64,000 nucleotides of DNA. Source: DP-20 sp964539925. GTDB lineage: Bacteria > Desulfobacterota > Binatia > UBA9968. This document shows positions 13,830 to 22,657 of this stretch, one piece after another (the stretch's first letter is position 1; each line of letters opens with the position of its first letter). Position numbers and translations under genes: made by a program. The DNA lies in contig CAZILB010000001.1 in NCBI GenBank assembly GCA_964539925.1, positions 1 to 64,000 of the forward strand, in the 5' to 3' direction. The notes below the pieces were generated by a model. The model had not been told where the DNA came from. It searched no databases and saw only the letters and a program-made list of their open reading frames with translations.

Positions 13830-14279
13830 CTATTCTCCGCCCAGAAGGGCCCTGGCCAGCTCGTTGACTCGCTTGCCGTCGCTTCGCCCGGTTATTTTCG
13901 GCATGACGAGCTTCATGACCCTCCCCAGGTCTTGAATAGTTTTCGCGCCTGTCTCTGCGATGCAGGCTTGAATCAACGCCCTGACCTCGTCTTCCGACAA
14001 AGGTTGCGGCAAAAAGCGTTTGAGCACCGCCAGCTCGGCTTCCTCTTTTTGCGCCAGCTCTTCCCGGCCGCCTTTGCGAAACAACTCTATCGCTTCGTGA
14101 CGCTGCTTGCACAGAGTCGAAATGGTCTTATGAATTTCTTCCGCGTTCAGTTCCTTGCGCGCCTTGATCTCTTCATTGTAAATCGCCGACAACAGCAAGC
14201 GAAGAGTAGAAAGCGCAACCGCATCCCGGCCTTTCATGGCGGACTTCACGCTCTGCTGAATCTCAGCCTTGAGTTCCAT
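13830..14279 (-). CDS. YqeY / GatB-like domain protein
   Basis: This protein of about 149 residues matches the YqeY family along its length: an N-terminal helical bundle (MKGRDAVALSTLRLLLSAI), a charged linker, and the C-terminal domain related to the tRNA-binding tail of GatB, ending in GRSDGKRVNELARALLG. The ATG at 14279 (MELKAEIQQ) has AGGGG about eight bases upstream; the longer frame to 14309 adds non-conserved residues. It follows rpsU by 40 bases. The rpsU-yqeY pair is widespread. A role in tRNA or amidotransferase quality control has been suggested for the family but is not settled. Confidence 0.92.
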   Translation of the reverse strand: MELKAEIQQSVKSAMKGRDAVALSTLRLLLSAIYNEEIKARKELNAEEIHKTISTLCKQRHEAIELFRKGGREELAQKEEAELAVLKRFLPQPLSEDEVRALIQACIAETGAKTIQDLGRVMKLVMPKITGRSDGKRVNELARALLGGE

Positions 14280-14319
14280 CCCCGTAGCCCCTGCTCTCTC
14301 GCGTCGCACCGCTCCTTGT

Positions 14320-14514
14320 CTAGAAGGAATGGCGTACGCGCCGCATGGCGCGTTTTTTCGCAGCGATGGCTTTCTTTTTCCGCTTTACGCTCGGCTTTTC
14401 GTAATGCTCGCGCTTTCTTAGTTCGGCAAGAATTCCCGCTTTTTCGCACAGCTTCTTAAAACGTCGAATCGCGCTCTCGATCGATTCGTTATCTCGTACT
14501 CGGACTCCAGTCAT
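14320..14514 (-). CDS. rpsU: 30S ribosomal protein S21
   Basis: This is a complete 64-residue S21, a small basic protein of the 30S subunit that helps engage the Shine-Dalgarno region of mRNA. The N-terminal TGVRVRDNESIESAIRRFKK, the central KAGILAELRKREHYEKPS motif and the Lys/Arg-rich tail are all typical. GGGGGTGA about nine bases before the ATG is a good ribosome site. It is the first gene of the rpsU-yqeY-cvpA-dnaG-rpoD unit, the gene order known as the macromolecular-synthesis operon. Confidence 0.97.
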   Translation of the reverse strand: MTGVRVRDNESIESAIRRFKKLCEKAGILAELRKREHYEKPSVKRKKKAIAAKKRAMRRVRHSF

Positions 14515-14563
14515 AAAATTAAATCACCCCCGATCCCCACGGACCGTGTTTAGCCCGGCAGCA

Positions 14564-14591
14564 ATTCTAACGTATTCCACTTCCAAGTCAA
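14564..14591 (-). promoter_or_regulatory. Sigma-70 promoter of the macromolecular-synthesis operon
   Basis: On the minus strand, TTGACT (14586-14591) and TAGAAT (14564-14569) are separated by 16 bases. This is five of six matches at each element with near-optimal spacing, about 50 bases upstream of the rpsU start. Confidence 0.65.
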
Positions 14592-14767
14592 GCAATTCAC
14601 GTGAAAAATAAACCGCTTGGCGCCATTTTAAGGCTCCGCGGAAAGCCCCCGGAAGAGAGGCCCGTGGAGATCGGTTCTACGCCGGTTACACTGCAGCGCG
14701 AAGCCGCCAAACGCCTACTGCAATTCACATTACGGGAAACAGCGATTCCTCTTGGCACGCAGACGGC

Positions 14768-15496
14768 TTAACGCAGCCGCAGTTTGCCCAGCCTCCCTGG
14801 ATAATCGGAAATCAGTCCCTGCACTCCCCGCGCGGCAAAAGTTGCGATTTCAGAAGGTTCGTTTACAGTCCAAACAAAGATGTCCAATCCCTGCTCCCAG
14901 GCCCGCGTTAAAAACTCGCGCGAAGCGAGCTCCTTACGCACATGGATCGACGCGGCACCCACGCCGATTGCGCCGGCGAATGGGTCCTGCGCTTTGTTCG
15001 AACCGTAAAGAATGCCGAGCGCGGCGTCCGGCGCCAGTTCCCTGACACGCGCCAACGCGCGATAGTCGAAAGACGATACAATCGTGCGGTCGAGATAGTC
15101 GTAATGGCTCAAGATGAACAAAATTTTAATTTCTATCCCCGACGGCGAGTCCGGGAATTTTTTGATTTCCAAACACAGATCAGCATTGCCGGCGATAATT
15201 TCCAGAGCTTCTTCGAGCGTGAGGATACGCTCGCCCTTAAATGCTTTCTCTCGCCACTGACCGATATCCAGCTGCTTCAGTTGAGCCAGGGTCTTGTTTT
15301 TTACCGCGCCTGGTGCGCACGCCGTGCGCACCAGGCGTTCGTCATGGAAAACCACCACATGGCCGTCCTGCGTAAGCTGGCAATCGAGTTCGATCATGTC
15401 GGCGCCCGCCTCGAGCGCTTTTAGAAACGCCAGGCGGGTGTTTTCGGGATATTTGCCGGAGGCGCCGCGGTGCGCGATCTTCTTGAAGCCGGCCAT
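14768..15496 (-). CDS. Glycerophosphodiester phosphodiesterase
   Basis: This enzyme hydrolyses glycerophosphodiesters to glycerol-3-phosphate and an alcohol. The 242-residue protein has the GDPD TIM-barrel markers: the catalytic IAHRGASGKYPENT motif at the N-terminus, ELDCQLTQDGHVVVFHDE supplying the metal-binding acids and second catalytic His, LEIK in the middle, and VWTVNEP near the end. No signal peptide is present, so it is cytoplasmic and of the UgpQ type. It lies 51 bases downstream of tlyA on the same strand and may be the last gene of the ispA-dxs-tlyA unit. Confidence 0.93.
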   Translation of the reverse strand: MAGFKKIAHRGASGKYPENTRLAFLKALEAGADMIELDCQLTQDGHVVVFHDERLVRTACAPGAVKNKTLAQLKQLDIGQWREKAFKGERILTLEEALEIIAGNADLCLEIKKFPDSPSGIEIKILFILSHYDYLDRTIVSSFDYRALARVRELAPDAALGILYGSNKAQDPFAGAIGVGAASIHVRKELASREFLTRAWEQGLDIFVWTVNEPSEIATFAARGVQGLISDYPGRLGKLRLR

Positions 15497-15547
15497 GGAA
15501 GTAGATTAACCGCGCCGGAAAAAAAAAGTAAACGGCGCAAGAAGATT

Positions 15548-16300
15548 CTAGCGTCGTTTCGGCAGCGGCTCCAGGCAAAGGTGAATAAAAAATTCGCGGT
15601 TGCCGGCGGGGCCGAGCAAAGGCGAGTCGGTTACGCCGCGCACCTGAAAACCCATGGCGCGAGCGGCGTCCCTGATCTCTTCGATCACCCGTTCATGCTC
15701 CTCGGCGGAACGCACCACGCCGCCCTTTCCGACTTTGCCTTTGCCGACTTCGAATTGCGGTTTGATCAAGGCCAGCACTTCGCCGTCTGCGGCGAGAAAT
15801 TCCTTGACTTTGGGTAAAACCAGCTTGAGCGAGATGAAAGAAACATCGACGGTGGCCAGGTCCACCGGGCAGGGCAGAGCCGTCGCTTCAAGATGGCGGA
15901 TATTCGTCCTTTCGAAGGCCACCACCCTTGGGTCGCTCCTGAGCTTCCAGTCGAGCTGGCCGTAACCGACATCGACGGCGAATACTTTGACGGCGCCGCA
16001 GGCAAGCAAACAGTCGGTAAATCCGCCGGTGGAGGCACCGACATCCAGAGCGGTTTTTCCGCCGGCGTCGACGGCGAATTCTCGCAGCGCTTTTTCCAGT
16101 TTGAGTCCGCCGCGGCCGACGTAAGGAGAAGAAGCCTTGACACGGATTTGCGCGCTCGTATCGATCAAGCTGCCGGCCTTGGCGACCGTCTGATCGTTCA
16201 CCAGCACGGCTCCGGCAAGAATTTTACGCCGGCCTTCTTCCCGGCTGGCCACCAGCCGGCGCTGGACTAATAGAAAATCTAGGCGCTCCCTCTTTCCCAT
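15548..16300 (-). CDS. tlyA: TlyA family rRNA 2'-O-methyltransferase
   Basis: TlyA methylates ribose 2'-hydroxyls of rRNA; its old name, haemolysin A, is probably misleading. The protein of about 250 residues has an N-terminal S4 RNA-binding domain (RLDFLLVQRRLVASREEG) and an FtsJ-like methyltransferase domain with the SAM motif ALDVGASTGGFTDCLL. The ATG at 16300 (MGKRERLDF) is chosen because the family begins there. It overlaps the end of dxs by 22 bases, implying translational coupling. The dxs-tlyA adjacency is common in bacteria. Confidence 0.94.
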   Translation of the reverse strand: MGKRERLDFLLVQRRLVASREEGRRKILAGAVLVNDQTVAKAGSLIDTSAQIRVKASSPYVGRGGLKLEKALREFAVDAGGKTALDVGASTGGFTDCLLACGAVKVFAVDVGYGQLDWKLRSDPRVVAFERTNIRHLEATALPCPVDLATVDVSFISLKLVLPKVKEFLAADGEVLALIKPQFEVGKGKVGKGGVVRSAEEHERVIEEIRDAARAMGFQVRGVTDSPLLGPAGNREFFIHLCLEPLPKRR

Positions 16301-18195
16301 CCCTCTCGGTTTTTCTTCTTGGCGCGTCGCGTCATCTGCAACGCCGCTTGGGCGATCGCATCCTTGTCGAAGCCGCACATTTTCCTGAGCTCATCCTGGG
16401 TCCCGTGGGGTATAAAGCGATCGGGGACGCCGAGCCGCCGAATCTCGAGCCCGCTGATGCCCTCGTCGGCGACGAACTCGAGCACGGCGCTGCCGAACCC
16501 ACCGGCAACGACGTGATCTTCCACCGTCAACAAGCGCGGCACATGGGTCAACAAGGCTCGCAGTAAATCCCTGTCTAGGGGTTTGACGAAGCGGGCGTTT
16601 ACGACAGCGGCGTTGATTCCCAGCGGCGCGAGATCTTGAGCCGCTCTGAAGGCCGGCATCACGGTCTGGCCGATGGCGGCAATCACGATATCCGTGCCGT
16701 CGCGCAGAAGCTCACCCTTGCCGATCTCCAGCGCCTTGGGAGAGGAATCCAAGGCCACGCCCCAACCCTCGCCGCGTGGATAGCGCAGAGCAATGGGCCC
16801 CGAATGCCCGACGGCGGTGGCAAGCATATGTTGCAGCTCGTTCTCGTCTTTGGGCGCCATCACCACGATATTCGGGATCGAACGCAGGTAGGCAAAATCG
16901 AACACGCCGTGGTGGGTCGGCCCATCGGCACCCACCAGTCCGCCCCGGTCGAGGGCAAACACCACGTGCAAATTCTGCAAACAGACATCGTGAAGAATTT
17001 CATCATAGCCACGCTGCAAAAACGTCGAATAGATGGCCACCACGGGGACGAAACCCTCGGTGGCCATGCCGGCAGCGAAGGTGACGGCGTGCTGCTCGGC
17101 GATGCCGACGTCGTAGCTACGTTCGGGTATTTCGCGCCCGAGTTTGTCGAGGCCCGTGCCGCTGCCCATCGCCGCCGTAATGCCCACCACTTTGGGATTT
17201 TCCTTGGCGATGCGCACCAGTGAATGGCCGAAAACGTCGGTGTAAGTGGGGATCGGCCCCTTTTCCTTTTTGGCCTTGCCGGTCAATACATGGAACGGTG
17301 TCACGGCGTGAAATTTGATCGGATCGGCTTCCGCCGGCGCGTAACCCTTGCCTTTTTTTGTGAGCACATGAACGAGGGTCGGCCCCTCGACCTTTTTCAC
17401 GTTCTCCAAAGTCGCGATCATCTCGCTGATGTTATGGCCGTCGATGGGCCCGACATATTGAAATCCCAAGCTCTCGAATAAAAAGCCGGGGGTCACCAGA
17501 CTCAAAAACGAGTCGCGCATTTTGCGCGCGAGAAATTTCAGATTCTCGCCGCTGGGCAAACTCTTCAGCAAGTTGGACAGGTTCTTTTGCAGCCGCACGC
17601 CCAAATCGGTGGTGAACTGCTTGCTCAAAAACGATGACACCGCGCCGACTCGGGGATCGATAAAATGCTCGTTGTCGTTGAGCACGACGATCAAATCGCG
17701 GTCGAGATGGCCGGCGGAGTTGAGGCCTTCGTAGGTCAAGCCGGCGCTTAAGCCGCCGTCGCTGATCACCGCCACCACCTTGCGCGTGGATCCTTGGAGA
17801 TATTTGGCTTCCACCATTCCCAGGGCGGCGGAGATCGACGTGCCCGCGTGGCCGGCGCCGAAGACATCGTATTCGCTTTCTTCGCGGCTTAAAAACCCGC
17901 TCAAGCCGCCCAATTGGCGAATGGTCGCCAGCCGCTCGCGCCGGCCGCACAATAGCTTGTGCGCATAGGCCTGGTGACCGGTGTCCCAAACAATGCGGTC
18001 CTCCGGCGTCTGAAAAACATAATGCAGCGCGAGTGTCAGCTCGACCGCGCCCAGCGTTGAGGCAAAATGACCTCCGACCTCGGATACCACTGAAATGACC
18101 TCATCTCTGATTTCTCCGGCGAGCCCGTTGAGCTCGTCGACGGATAACCGTCTGAGGTCGCCCGGGCAGTCAACTTCGTCCAACAAACGCGTCAT
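16279..18195 (-). CDS. dxs: 1-deoxy-D-xylulose-5-phosphate synthase
   Basis: DXS condenses pyruvate with glyceraldehyde-3-phosphate, the first step of the MEP isoprenoid pathway, using thiamine diphosphate. The protein has about 638 residues from the ATG at 18195 (MTRLLDEVDCP), with AGAGGAG upstream. TGHQAYAHKLL carries the substrate-binding His and GIAEQHAVTFAAGMA the catalytic Glu; the transketolase C-terminal domain is complete. The usual GDG of the thiamine diphosphate site reads SDG here (ISDGGLSAGL), a conservative oddity. It follows ispA by 37 bases and overlaps tlyA, so precursor supply and prenyl-chain synthesis are co-expressed. Confidence 0.96.
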   Translation of the reverse strand: MTRLLDEVDCPGDLRRLSVDELNGLAGEIRDEVISVVSEVGGHFASTLGAVELTLALHYVFQTPEDRIVWDTGHQAYAHKLLCGRRERLATIRQLGGLSGFLSREESEYDVFGAGHAGTSISAALGMVEAKYLQGSTRKVVAVISDGGLSAGLTYEGLNSAGHLDRDLIVVLNDNEHFIDPRVGAVSSFLSKQFTTDLGVRLQKNLSNLLKSLPSGENLKFLARKMRDSFLSLVTPGFLFESLGFQYVGPIDGHNISEMIATLENVKKVEGPTLVHVLTKKGKGYAPAEADPIKFHAVTPFHVLTGKAKKEKGPIPTYTDVFGHSLVRIAKENPKVVGITAAMGSGTGLDKLGREIPERSYDVGIAEQHAVTFAAGMATEGFVPVVAIYSTFLQRGYDEILHDVCLQNLHVVFALDRGGLVGADGPTHHGVFDFAYLRSIPNIVVMAPKDENELQHMLATAVGHSGPIALRYPRGEGWGVALDSSPKALEIGKGELLRDGTDIVIAAIGQTVMPAFRAAQDLAPLGINAAVVNARFVKPLDRDLLRALLTHVPRLLTVEDHVVAGGFGSAVLEFVADEGISGLEIRRLGVPDRFIPHGTQDELRKMCGFDKDAIAQAALQMTRRAKKKNREGWERGSA

Positions 18196-18232
18196 GGGAT
18201 TTGTTGCTCTCCTCTGGAAAGTGACTTTTCGA

Positions 18233-19153
18233 TTAAGTATAAACCGTCCGTCCCGCCACATGGGCCGCGATGGCCTTCAGCGCAGCCGCGCGCGCACCGA
18301 AGGGAGCCAGCGCCTCGTCGCAGCGGTTTAACAACTCCCGCAGCCGCGCCCTTGATTCACCCATGCCGGCAACCGCGGGATAGGTTGCTTTTCTCTTCTC
18401 ATTTCGCCCCGACTCGGCGCCTTTTCCAACCCCGGTCCCGCCCTGAGCGTCCAAAATATCGTCCGCGATTTGGAAAGCCAACCCGAAATTTTCCCCGTAG
18501 CGGCAAACGCTCGCCAGTTCCTCCCCACCGGCGCCGGCGATTTCCGCCCCGAGGCGCACCGATGCGTGCATGAGCGCGCCGGTCTTGCGCGCATGAATCA
18601 ACTCCACAGCCGCGATATCCACGGTTCGGTTCTCGGCTTCAAGATCGAAGGCCTGGCCGCCGACAAGACCGCAAACCCCGGCGGCATATGACAGTTGGTG
18701 AAGCGCGTTCAAGAGCTTCGCCGCGGGCAATTGCTCGAGCAACTCGGGGGCGGAAATGATGCGAAAGGCCTCCGTCAACAAACCGTCGCCTGCGAGCAAG
18801 GCCATGCCTTCGCCGAAAATCCTGTGCGCCGTCGGCTGGCCGCGCCGAAGGTCATCGTTGTCCAACGCCGGCAGATCATCGTGAATCAGAGAATAGGCGT
18901 GGATCATTTCCACCGCGCAGGCGAAAGGCAAGAGAATTTTCGGCTCGCCGCCGAACAACTCTCCCGCCGCCAACGTCAGGATCGGACGAATCCGCTTCCC
19001 CCCAGGGAAAACGCCGTAGTGCAGCGCGCCAAACAAGGTTTGCAAGCCGGCAGGGAACTGGCCCAGATGGGATTTCAGCGCCTCATCAATTAGCCGGGAT
19101 TGTTTGCCGAGATAGGCATCGAGATCAAAAGAGCTAACCGTCGGGGCTTTCAT
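18233..19153 (-). CDS. ispA: Polyprenyl (farnesyl/geranylgeranyl) diphosphate synthase
   Basis: This is a short-chain trans-prenyltransferase of about 306 residues. It builds farnesyl or geranylgeranyl diphosphate from IPP and allylic diphosphates. GGKRIRP binds IPP, the first Asp-rich motif is DDLPALDNDD, and the second is FQIADDILD. The start is taken at MKAPTVSSF (19153); the open frame extends 12 codons farther. Chain length cannot be fixed confidently from the sequence. It is followed by dxs and tlyA. In many genomes xseA and xseB lie directly upstream, but here they are more than 6 kb away across an accessory region. Confidence 0.93.
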   Translation of the reverse strand: MKAPTVSSFDLDAYLGKQSRLIDEALKSHLGQFPAGLQTLFGALHYGVFPGGKRIRPILTLAAGELFGGEPKILLPFACAVEMIHAYSLIHDDLPALDNDDLRRGQPTAHRIFGEGMALLAGDGLLTEAFRIISAPELLEQLPAAKLLNALHQLSYAAGVCGLVGGQAFDLEAENRTVDIAAVELIHARKTGALMHASVRLGAEIAGAGGEELASVCRYGENFGLAFQIADDILDAQGGTGVGKGAESGRNEKRKATYPAVAGMGESRARLRELLNRCDEALAPFGARAAALKAIAAHVAGRTVYT

Positions 19154-19438
19154 TGAGACCGCGCTGTATGTCCGTTGGCAGTGTAGCATTGACTCGGCCG
19201 TTTCTTCAAATTCCCCGAACGAACCCCGGAAATTACCCCTGCTCTTCGCCAGGCGTCAAAGGCGCCCATTTGGGACTAGGTGCGTCCGGTTGCGTACGCG
19301 GTGCGACGGCCGCGCCCCTGAAATGCTCCCGGCCCATGGCTAGATACTCGGCTTCCTGGAAAGCGTGATTCTTGGCTAAAATGGCTTTCATCTTGGGCGC
19401 ATGCGGCAAGCGGTTCTGGCAGAGTCGACCGACTGGTT

Positions 19439-20344
19439 CTAAAGATTCAGTGATCTCAAAGCGTCGGTAATTTTCCCATACTTGAACTTGTAGCCGAGCT
19501 TGGTCGCCGCTTCAGGCAACGCACGCTGGCCGGTTAAAAGCATATCCGCCATCTCGCCGAGCATTAGAGCCAGGACCGACGGCGGCACGGAAGCCCAGGA
19601 GGGACGGTTTAGAACCTCTCCCAAAGCCTTGGAAAATTCCGCCATGGTGACCGGGTTGGGGGCAGTTGCGTTGAAAGGCCCGCGGGCGTTTTGATTCTCC
19701 AGCAAAAACTGGATTAACCCGACCTCATCGTCGATGTGAATCCATGACATCCATTGATCGCCCGAACCCAGAGGCCCGCCAACAAACATTTTGAATGGCG
19801 GCACCATTTTGGCGAGCGCGCCTTTGCCCTTGGCGAGCACGATTCCAGTTCGCACCAACACGACTCGCACGCCCAGCGCCTCGGCTTTATTCGCTTCCTC
19901 TTCCCACTCCACGCAGAGATCGGCGAGAAACCCGGTGCCCGGCTTGCTGCCTTCGTTGAGGACCCCGTCGCCGCGCGGACCGTAGTAGCCCACGGCGGAT
20001 GCATTGATCAGGAACTTCGGCCGAATTTTGGCCTTCGCGACGGCCTCGACCAGAGAACGCGTGCCGTCGATGCGGCTGCGGCGAAGTTTTTCCTTTTGTG
20101 CATGGGTCCAGCGATTGGCCGCAATCGGCTCACCGGCGAGATTGATGATGCCGTCGGCGCCATCGACGGAGTTTTCCCACAGCCCGCCGACCCCGGGTTG
20201 CCAGCCAAACCATTCCTTCTTAGCGACGTTGACTTCGGCCGGTGGCCGCCGGCTGAGCAGTACCAATGAGTGATTTTGATTCCACAATCGATCCACCAGC
20301 ACCGACCCGATAAGCCCCGTTGCTCCGGTCATCACAAGTTTCAT
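19439..20344 (-). CDS. TIGR01777 family NAD(P)-dependent oxidoreductase
   Basis: This is an SDR-type epimerase-like protein of the TIGR01777/SDR39U1 family (301 residues). The Rossmann motif GATGLIG is at 7-13, INLAGEPI follows, the SAVGYYG region stands at the catalytic position, and a DUF1731-type C-terminal segment (ALMLGEMADMLLTGQRALP) is present. Substrate is unknown for the family. In other bacteria it often sits beside, or is fused to, an SRPBCC domain, and an SRPBCC gene lies about 300 bases away on the opposite strand here. Between its stop and ispA there are 285 bases; a same-strand frame of 52 codons (19233-19391) lies there without a ribosome site and is not called. Confidence 0.9.
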   Translation of the reverse strand: MKLVMTGATGLIGSVLVDRLWNQNHSLVLLSRRPPAEVNVAKKEWFGWQPGVGGLWENSVDGADGIINLAGEPIAANRWTHAQKEKLRRSRIDGTRSLVEAVAKAKIRPKFLINASAVGYYGPRGDGVLNEGSKPGTGFLADLCVEWEEEANKAEALGVRVVLVRTGIVLAKGKGALAKMVPPFKMFVGGPLGSGDQWMSWIHIDDEVGLIQFLLENQNARGPFNATAPNPVTMAEFSKALGEVLNRPSWASVPPSVLALMLGEMADMLLTGQRALPEAATKLGYKFKYGKITDALRSLNL

Positions 20345-20400
20345 AAATGTCCTCGGATCTCCCTAGAACTTCGCAAATTCTGCCTTGCCGTAAACTTTAA

Positions 20401-20428
20401 TTGACCGACGTCGCATAATAGTTATTAG
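20401..20428 (+). promoter_or_regulatory. Possible promoter before the DUF523-SRPBCC pair
   Basis: TTGACC (20401-20406) and TATTAG (20423-20428) are separated by 16 bases and lie 15 bases before the ATG of the DUF523 fragment. The -10 match is four of six, so the call is tentative. Confidence 0.3.
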
Positions 20429-20442
20429 TATCAAACATCGCC

Positions 20443-20637
20443 ATGGAGAAGCAAAAACCGGCAAAACCCGGGCTCGCGATCAGCGCTTGCCTGCTTGGCC
20501 AAAGAGTCCGCCACGACGGCGCCCGCAAACTCGATCACCTTCTGTGCGCAACCTCCGGCCGGTTTGTCGAGCGGGTGCCGATCTGTCCGCGAAACGACAT
20601 CGGCACGGGCGTGCCGCGCGAGGCCAAAGATTTATGA
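20443..20637 (+). pseudogene. Truncated DUF523 (YbgA N-terminal-like) protein, 64 aa
   Basis: The 64-residue product matches only the start of the DUF523 domain: the hallmark ISACLLGQRVRHDGARK and the later VPICPRNDIGTGVPRE are recognisable, then the frame stops. Complete DUF523 domains are about 150 residues, and YbgA proteins continue into DUF1722. I find no continuation in other frames, so this looks like a deletion rather than a frameshift. The stop overlaps the next start as ATGA, so the fragment may still be translated and drive the SRPBCC gene. It could be a remnant or a shortened functional protein. Confidence 0.6.
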
Positions 20638-21101
20638 AAACCTATCACCTCGAAAACGAATTGTGGCTGCCCCAACCGCGCGAGCTCATTTTCAAGTTCT
20701 TTACCGATCCCGGCAATCTCGAGCGGCTGACGCCGGCGTGGCTGCATTTTCAATTCTTGAACTCCGCCGATATCGAGCTGCGGCAGGGAACCCGCCTCGA
20801 TTATCGCCTGCGGTTGCACGGAGTTCCACTGCGTTGGCAAAGTGAGATCGCCGTCTGGGACCCGCCTGGTCGATTCGTCGATCGCCAGACCCGCGGTCCC
20901 TATTCGCTCTGGCTGCACGAACATACCTTCATGGAGCGCAACGGCGGCACCCTCGTCGGCGATCGCATTGAATACGCTGTGCCGGGCGGCGCGCTCGTGC
21001 AAAAATTTCTGGTGGCCCCCGACCTCGAGCGGATTTTCAAGTATCGCCACCAGGTTCTCGACATGCTTTTCAATTCTAAAGGTCCGCCGCCCGCACGATA
21101 A
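20634..21101 (+). CDS. SRPBCC (START-like) family protein
   Basis: This 155-residue protein has the SRPBCC ligand-binding pattern: an N-terminal strand and helix ending LPQPRELIFKFFTDPGNLER, then alternating strands and a long C-terminal helix. Members bind hydrophobic ligands, and annotation as cyclase/dehydrase is generic. The start ATG overlaps the stop of the DUF523 fragment (ATGA), indicating translational coupling. The divergent neighbour is the TIGR01777 oxidoreductase, a frequent partner of SRPBCC domains. Ligand and role are unknown. Confidence 0.8.
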   Translation: MKTYHLENELWLPQPRELIFKFFTDPGNLERLTPAWLHFQFLNSADIELRQGTRLDYRLRLHGVPLRWQSEIAVWDPPGRFVDRQTRGPYSLWLHEHTFMERNGGTLVGDRIEYAVPGGALVQKFLVAPDLERIFKYRHQVLDMLFNSKGPPPAR

Positions 21102-21261
21102 AATCGCAAGACTGAACCTAGGCTGCACCGGTTCCTTTTTCGCCTTGAACTTGGAGCGTTGAACCTTGATCTCCCCGAGTTGGAGCGCACGGCCCCGGAT
21201 TCCGACGCAAGGCAAAAATAACTATTGATGAAGTTAAATATAATTGGCATGGCTATCTTTA

Positions 21262-22581
21262 ATGTTACCAATCTTAAACATCGGCCGTCCGGCCTCTGCA
21301 AAGACGGTTAATCGACTCCATAGGGCTCCTCGCCGCGTCGTGATTACCGGGTTGGGAGCTGTGAGCCCGAATGGGGTCGGCGTGGGGCCATTTTGGCAGG
21401 CCACCCGCTGCGGCAAAAGCGGTGTGGACACGATCCGTTTGTTCGATCCCGAACGGCTCAGCTGCCGAGTTGCTGGCCAAGTCAAGCACTTCGACCCGGC
21501 CGATTACTTGGAGGAATACGATCGCAAGCGGGTCGGGAGAAGCGTTCCCTTCGCCATCGCTGCGGCCCAGGAGGCGCTTGAGAGTGCGAAGCTCTGCGCC
21601 ACAGCGATGACTCTTGAAGAAAAAAGAAATTGGGGCGTGATCTTAGGGAGCGGCGGCGGCGCGCCAGATTTTATGGAAACCCAATACCGCCATTTTTTTC
21701 ACGACCGGGTACGCAAAGTTAGCGCCTACAACGTGTCAAGCTCGACCATGGGAGCGCTTTCCAGCGAGATTTCCATCTATTTCGGCTTTAGGGGGCCAAG
21801 CCACGTTATCTCCACCGGTTGCACGAGTTCCACCGACGCCATTGGATACGCTTTCAACATGATCCGATTCGGCCTGGCGGATAGGCTTTTGACCGGCGGC
21901 AGCGATGCCACCATTACTCCGGGAGTCATGCAGGGTTTCTGCGTCATGGGCGCGGTATCCTCGGGTTACAACGCCGAACCTTGGCGTGCGTCCAGGCCTT
22001 TTGATCGCGACCGGGACGGCTTTGTCCTCGGCGAAGGCTCGTGGATGTTGGTGTTGGAGGAACGTGAATCGGCACTCGTTCGCGGTGCGCGCATCTTCGG
22101 CGAAATTCTCGGTTACGGCTCGACTTGCGACGCCTACCATCGGGTACGTTTGGACCCCTCAGCCGAAGAACCGGCCCGTGCCATGAATCTCGCGATCGAA
22201 GACGCCGGGATTGCCAAAGACGAGATCGGTTACGTCGCCTTGCACGGCACAGCGACGCAACTCAACGACAAGACCGAAACCTCGGCGCTCAAGCTTTGCT
22301 TCGGGCGCCGCGCCTATGACATTCCCATGAGCTCCATCAAGTCCATGATCGGCCATTCCCAAGGAGCATCCGGTGCCGCGGGCGTCGCGGCTTCGATTCT
22401 GGCGATGCGCCATCGCTACCTGCCGCCGACCATCAATTACGACGAAGCCGACCCGGAGTGCGACCTCAACTACATTCCCAATCGCGGCCTCTGTCGCTCC
22501 GTCGAAGCCGCGCTGTGCAACTGCATCGGCTTCGGCTCAAAAAACTCAGCCTTAGTCATCGCCAGAGGCGACGGGCCGTGA
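21262..22581 (+). CDS. Beta-ketoacyl-ACP synthase (KAS II/FabF-like)
   Basis: This is a condensing enzyme of about 439 residues that extends an acyl chain with malonyl-ACP. The triad is intact: Cys187 in STGCTSSTDA, His328 in LHGTATQLND, and Lys360/His365 in SSIKSMIGHSQGASG. The motifs around the histidines differ from housekeeping FabF, which usually has GTSTPLND and GHLLGAAG, pointing to a specialised ketosynthase. The frame opens at a TTG (21244), but a perfect TATAAT overlaps that codon, so the ATG at 21262 is preferred. An FAD oxidoreductase follows 76 bases later. No ACP, ketoreductase or acyltransferase lies nearby, so it must borrow them. Confidence 0.87.
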   Translation: MLPILNIGRPASAKTVNRLHRAPRRVVITGLGAVSPNGVGVGPFWQATRCGKSGVDTIRLFDPERLSCRVAGQVKHFDPADYLEEYDRKRVGRSVPFAIAAAQEALESAKLCATAMTLEEKRNWGVILGSGGGAPDFMETQYRHFFHDRVRKVSAYNVSSSTMGALSSEISIYFGFRGPSHVISTGCTSSTDAIGYAFNMIRFGLADRLLTGGSDATITPGVMQGFCVMGAVSSGYNAEPWRASRPFDRDRDGFVLGEGSWMLVLEERESALVRGARIFGEILGYGSTCDAYHRVRLDPSAEEPARAMNLAIEDAGIAKDEIGYVALHGTATQLNDKTETSALKLCFGRRAYDIPMSSIKSMIGHSQGASGAAGVAASILAMRHRYLPPTINYDEADPECDLNYIPNRGLCRSVEAALCNCIGFGSKNSALVIARGDGP

Positions 22582-22657
22582 AGGCGAGATACCGGTCGCG
22601 CGAGTACTCCGAGATCACCGTTCGCCAGATGGCTTTGACCGGCGTCGGAGGACCGTG

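Noticed and set aside
19233..19391. A 52-codon minus-strand frame between the TIGR01777 gene and ispA
   Set aside because: It has no ribosome site and no known family. It is long enough to arise by chance at this GC content.
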